Assembly (NCBI RefSeq): GCF_003611475.1
Contig: NZ_RAXT01000015.1
Location: 1 to 64,000, forward strand
Direction: 5' to 3'
Source: Acinetobacter rongchengensis
Lineage (GTDB): Bacteria > Pseudomonadota > Gammaproteobacteria > Pseudomonadales > Moraxellaceae
DNA length: 64,000 nucleotides
Each line of letters opens with the position of its first letter. Position 1 is the stretch's first letter. This document shows positions 61,978 through 64,000 of this stretch, piece by piece. Both the position numbers and the translations under genes were made by a program. A model generated the notes under the pieces. The model worked only from the letters and a program-made list of their open reading frames with translations. It did not search any database and had not been told where the DNA came from.

Positions 61978-64000
61978 GCTGAAGCTCCTCCCACTTTTGA
62001 CTGATTAGGATTTAGAATTGCATCACGTGGGCCATCTTTTACAATTTTGCCATCATGAATAACAATAATGCGGTCCACAAGTTGCAAAACAGCAGGTCGG
62101 TGCGTAGCAACAACTAAAGTACGATGTCCTAACCATTCTTTTAAATGCTGAATTAACAATTTTTCAGAAACATCATCAATCGAAGCAGTTGGTTCATCCA
62201 GCAACACGATATTCGGATTACGCAGTAATAAACGAGTCAGTAATAACGCTTGTCTCTGACCACCAGAAAAACCAATACCACCTTCAAGTACTAAATGGTC
62301 TAAACCTTCTTTCTTTTGTTCCACAATTTCAAGCGCATTGGTAATTTTTAAAGCATGCACAATTTCAGCATCTGTCGCTAAAGGTGCGCCTAATGTTAGA
62401 TTTTCACGAATTGTTCCAAAGAAAAGATGTGCATTTTGATTGAGCAGTGCCATATCACGGCGAATATCATCTGGATCAAGTAAAGTTTGATCAATCCCAT
62501 CTAAAGCAATTTTACCTTGTACTGGCATTTGCATGCCCGATAACAATTGCAATAACGTGGATTTACCTGCGCCATTTCGTCCTAAAATTGCAATCTTCTC
62601 ACCAGGTTTGATTTTTAATTGAGGAATAATAAGTGAAGGTCTTGGATCTTCATCACCATATTTAAATACAACCCCTTTAAACTCATAATCACCCACAATT
62701 GCTTTTCGGTGAATCAGTTGTGCACGGTCAGGATGATCGACAGGTTTCTTCATCAACTCATCTAAACCTTCTTTTGCAACTTTGGCTTGCTGCCAACGAC
62801 CTAAAACACCCGTAATCTGTGAAATCGGCGCAAGCATTCGAGAAGATAAAATAGAACAAGCAACCAATGCACCTGTGGTCATATCACCCTTCATCACCGC
62901 AAAACAACCGACCAAAACAACAATTGCATAGGTTAAACCTTGGATTTTCTGAGTCCACGCATTCAACCAACCAGTAATTTTACGTTGACGCATACTGATA
63001 TCAGCAGAAACCTCATTCATATGATTCCACTGATTTTGAAAGCGTGCTTCAGCTCTTAATAATTTAATATCTTCAATGCCTTGTACTGCTTCAACTAAAA
63101 TCGCATTTCGTATAGATGATTCTCGCATGCCCTCTTTCGCCAATTGCGCCAGTTTCTTTTGCGCAAGAATCCCTGGAATAATCATTAACGGAACAACGAG
63201 CAACATCACCCAGAAAATATTTCCACCAATAATCCAAAAAATCACGAGGAATAAGAAAAAGAAAGGTAAGTCTGCAACAGCACTAATGGTTGTTGATGTC
63301 ACTAATTCACGAACACCTTCAAGCTCACGGATTTGTGAAATAAATGAACCTGTAGATTTAGACCGATCTTTATTGCGAATACGTAAGGCGTGACCAAATA
63401 CACGATCAGAAATTTTTAAATCAGCACGTTTACCAATGATATCGGATAGATAAATACGGGCAATACGCAAGGCAAATTCAAAAATTGCCGCAATCAGTAC
63501 ACCACCTGCCAATACCCATAATGTTGGCTCTGATTGTGATGGCACCACACGGTCATAGACTTGCATAGAGAAAATAATCGTTGCCAATGCCAAAATATTG
63601 GCAATCATGGAAGCGACCATAATATCTGTGTAACGCTTCCAATCTTTTAAGACAATGTCCCAAAACCAGCTTTTTTCGTATGGCTTAATATATTCGTCTA
63701 TACGTGCATCTGGAACAGATGTTTCTGGTCTGAAAATATAGACTTGTTTGGTGTTGGCTTGTAAGTCTTTTAAACTAAATGTTTGTGAGAGACCTTGGTC
63801 ACCACTGAGTTGCAAGCTTGCATTTCCCTGACTGTCTACTTTTTCAATAACAGCAACTTGCCCATTATGAAACTCAACAACAACAGGTAAACGCCAAGGG
63901 TTTAATACATCTGTAGAAAAATCTGCTTTTCTGACATTCAAACCAATTTGGCGTGTAATAATCGTAAAAAGATCATCAACTGTTTGATATTTATTCCATT
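61974..64000 (-). CDS. lapB: Type I secretion ABC transporter (LapB-like), 5' end outside window
   Basis: At least 675 codons. The frame stays open to the right edge: before the TTG at 63941 it reads DDLFTIITRQIGLN, the tail of a C39-like domain, so the true start lies beyond 64000. The C39-like part lacks a visible protease Cys in what can be seen. Membrane domain about 150-430; ATPase with Walker A GRNGAGKST, signature FSGGQRQ and Walker B IVLLDEPTAS. Lap-type systems export giant adhesins such as LapA/Bap. The adhesin gene is not in the window. Confidence 0.92.
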   Translation of the reverse strand, partial: WNKYQTVDDLFTIITRQIGLNVRKADFSTDVLNPWRLPVVVEFHNGQVAVIEKVDSQGNASLQLSGDQGLSQTFSLKDLQANTKQVYIFRPETSVPDARIDEYIKPYEKSWFWDIVLKDWKRYTDIMVASMIANILALATIIFSMQVYDRVVPSQSEPTLWVLAGGVLIAAIFEFALRIARIYLSDIIGKRADLKISDRVFGHALRIRNKDRSKSTGSFISQIRELEGVRELVTSTTISAVADLPFFFLFLVIFWIIGGNIFWVMLLVVPLMIIPGILAQKKLAQLAKEGMRESSIRNAILVEAVQGIEDIKLLRAEARFQNQWNHMNEVSADISMRQRKITGWLNAWTQKIQGLTYAIVVLVGCFAVMKGDMTTGALVACSILSSRMLAPISQITGVLGRWQQAKVAKEGLDELMKKPVDHPDRAQLIHRKAIVGDYEFKGVVFKYGDEDPRPSLIIPQLKIKPGEKIAILGRNGAGKSTLLQLLSGMQMPVQGKIALDGIDQTLLDPDDIRRDMALLNQNAHLFFGTIRENLTLGAPLATDAEIVHALKITNALEIVEQKKEGLDHLVLEGGIGFSGGQRQALLLTRLLLRNPNIVLLDEPTASIDDVSEKLLIQHLKEWLGHRTLVVATHRPAVLQLVDRIIVIHDGKIVKDGPRDAILNPNQSKVGGASA

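Overview
The window looks like a chromosomal stretch of an Acinetobacter-type gammaproteobacterium (Moraxellaceae). The reasons are the low G+C sequence, the gene families present (OprC/NosA-like copper receptor, Acinetobacter-style ATP synthase operon, Zur-ZnuABC, VgrG with DUF2345, LapB/LapC-like type I secretion genes) and locus layouts such as def / lysM-dprA-tsaC and argS-SPOR. No species is claimed.

Layout. 1-4085: an ABC exporter pair, a TetR regulator and a divergent MpaB-like oxygenase. 4161-7103: a copper-related group (TonB-dependent receptor, a Met/His-rich membrane peptide, a DUF2946 protein). 7203-10786: def, then the divergent lysM-dprA-tsaC run. 11222-13157: a DMT transporter with a divergent AraC regulator and a 20-bp-spaced direct repeat between them. 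13341-16686: two related lipoproteins flanking a glutathione peroxidase, another lipoprotein, a P-loop kinase-like protein and an unknown. 16801-18275: an ATGA-coupled pair of unrecognised genes. 18321-25515: the complete ATP synthase operon atpIBEFHAGDC on the minus strand, with a recognisable promoter and terminator. 25686-28748: znuA facing zur-znuC-znuB across a perfect Zur-type palindrome.

28749-42698 is the accessory part. A palindromic intergenic element and two LysE exporters lead into a very A+T-rich type VI secretion cluster, transcribed leftwards from vgrG. vgrG is followed by a small secreted protein, a 797-residue predicted cell-wall hydrolase effector (lysozyme-like N-terminus, Ig-like repeats, M23 peptidase C-terminus), and then a string of small exported proteins and lipoproteins. 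Two of these carry LprI-like (lysozyme-inhibitor type) domains. The string contains at least two broken genes. It also carries an 84-nt near-identical copy of the effector/lipoprotein junction, a scar of module duplication. This is the most interesting part of the window: a probable effector plus immunity array in evolutionary turnover.

42859-58710 returns to core and housekeeping genes: malic enzyme, argS, a SPOR protein, hydrolase, GST, OsmC, pirin, a PadR regulator with two DUF genes, an orphan Mrr-type endonuclease, guaA, DoxX, DedA, ParA and SirB. 58729-59624 holds a BolA protein and three identical tRNA-Gly(GCC) genes. 59654-64000 holds an SDR dehydrogenase and a type I secretion adaptor/ABC transporter pair. 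The ABC transporter gene runs off the right edge.

All functional assignments come from reading the sequence and recalling family features; no database search was possible. Start sites were moved from the longest reading frame where a Shine-Dalgarno sequence, an ATGA overlap or the usual family length argued for it.
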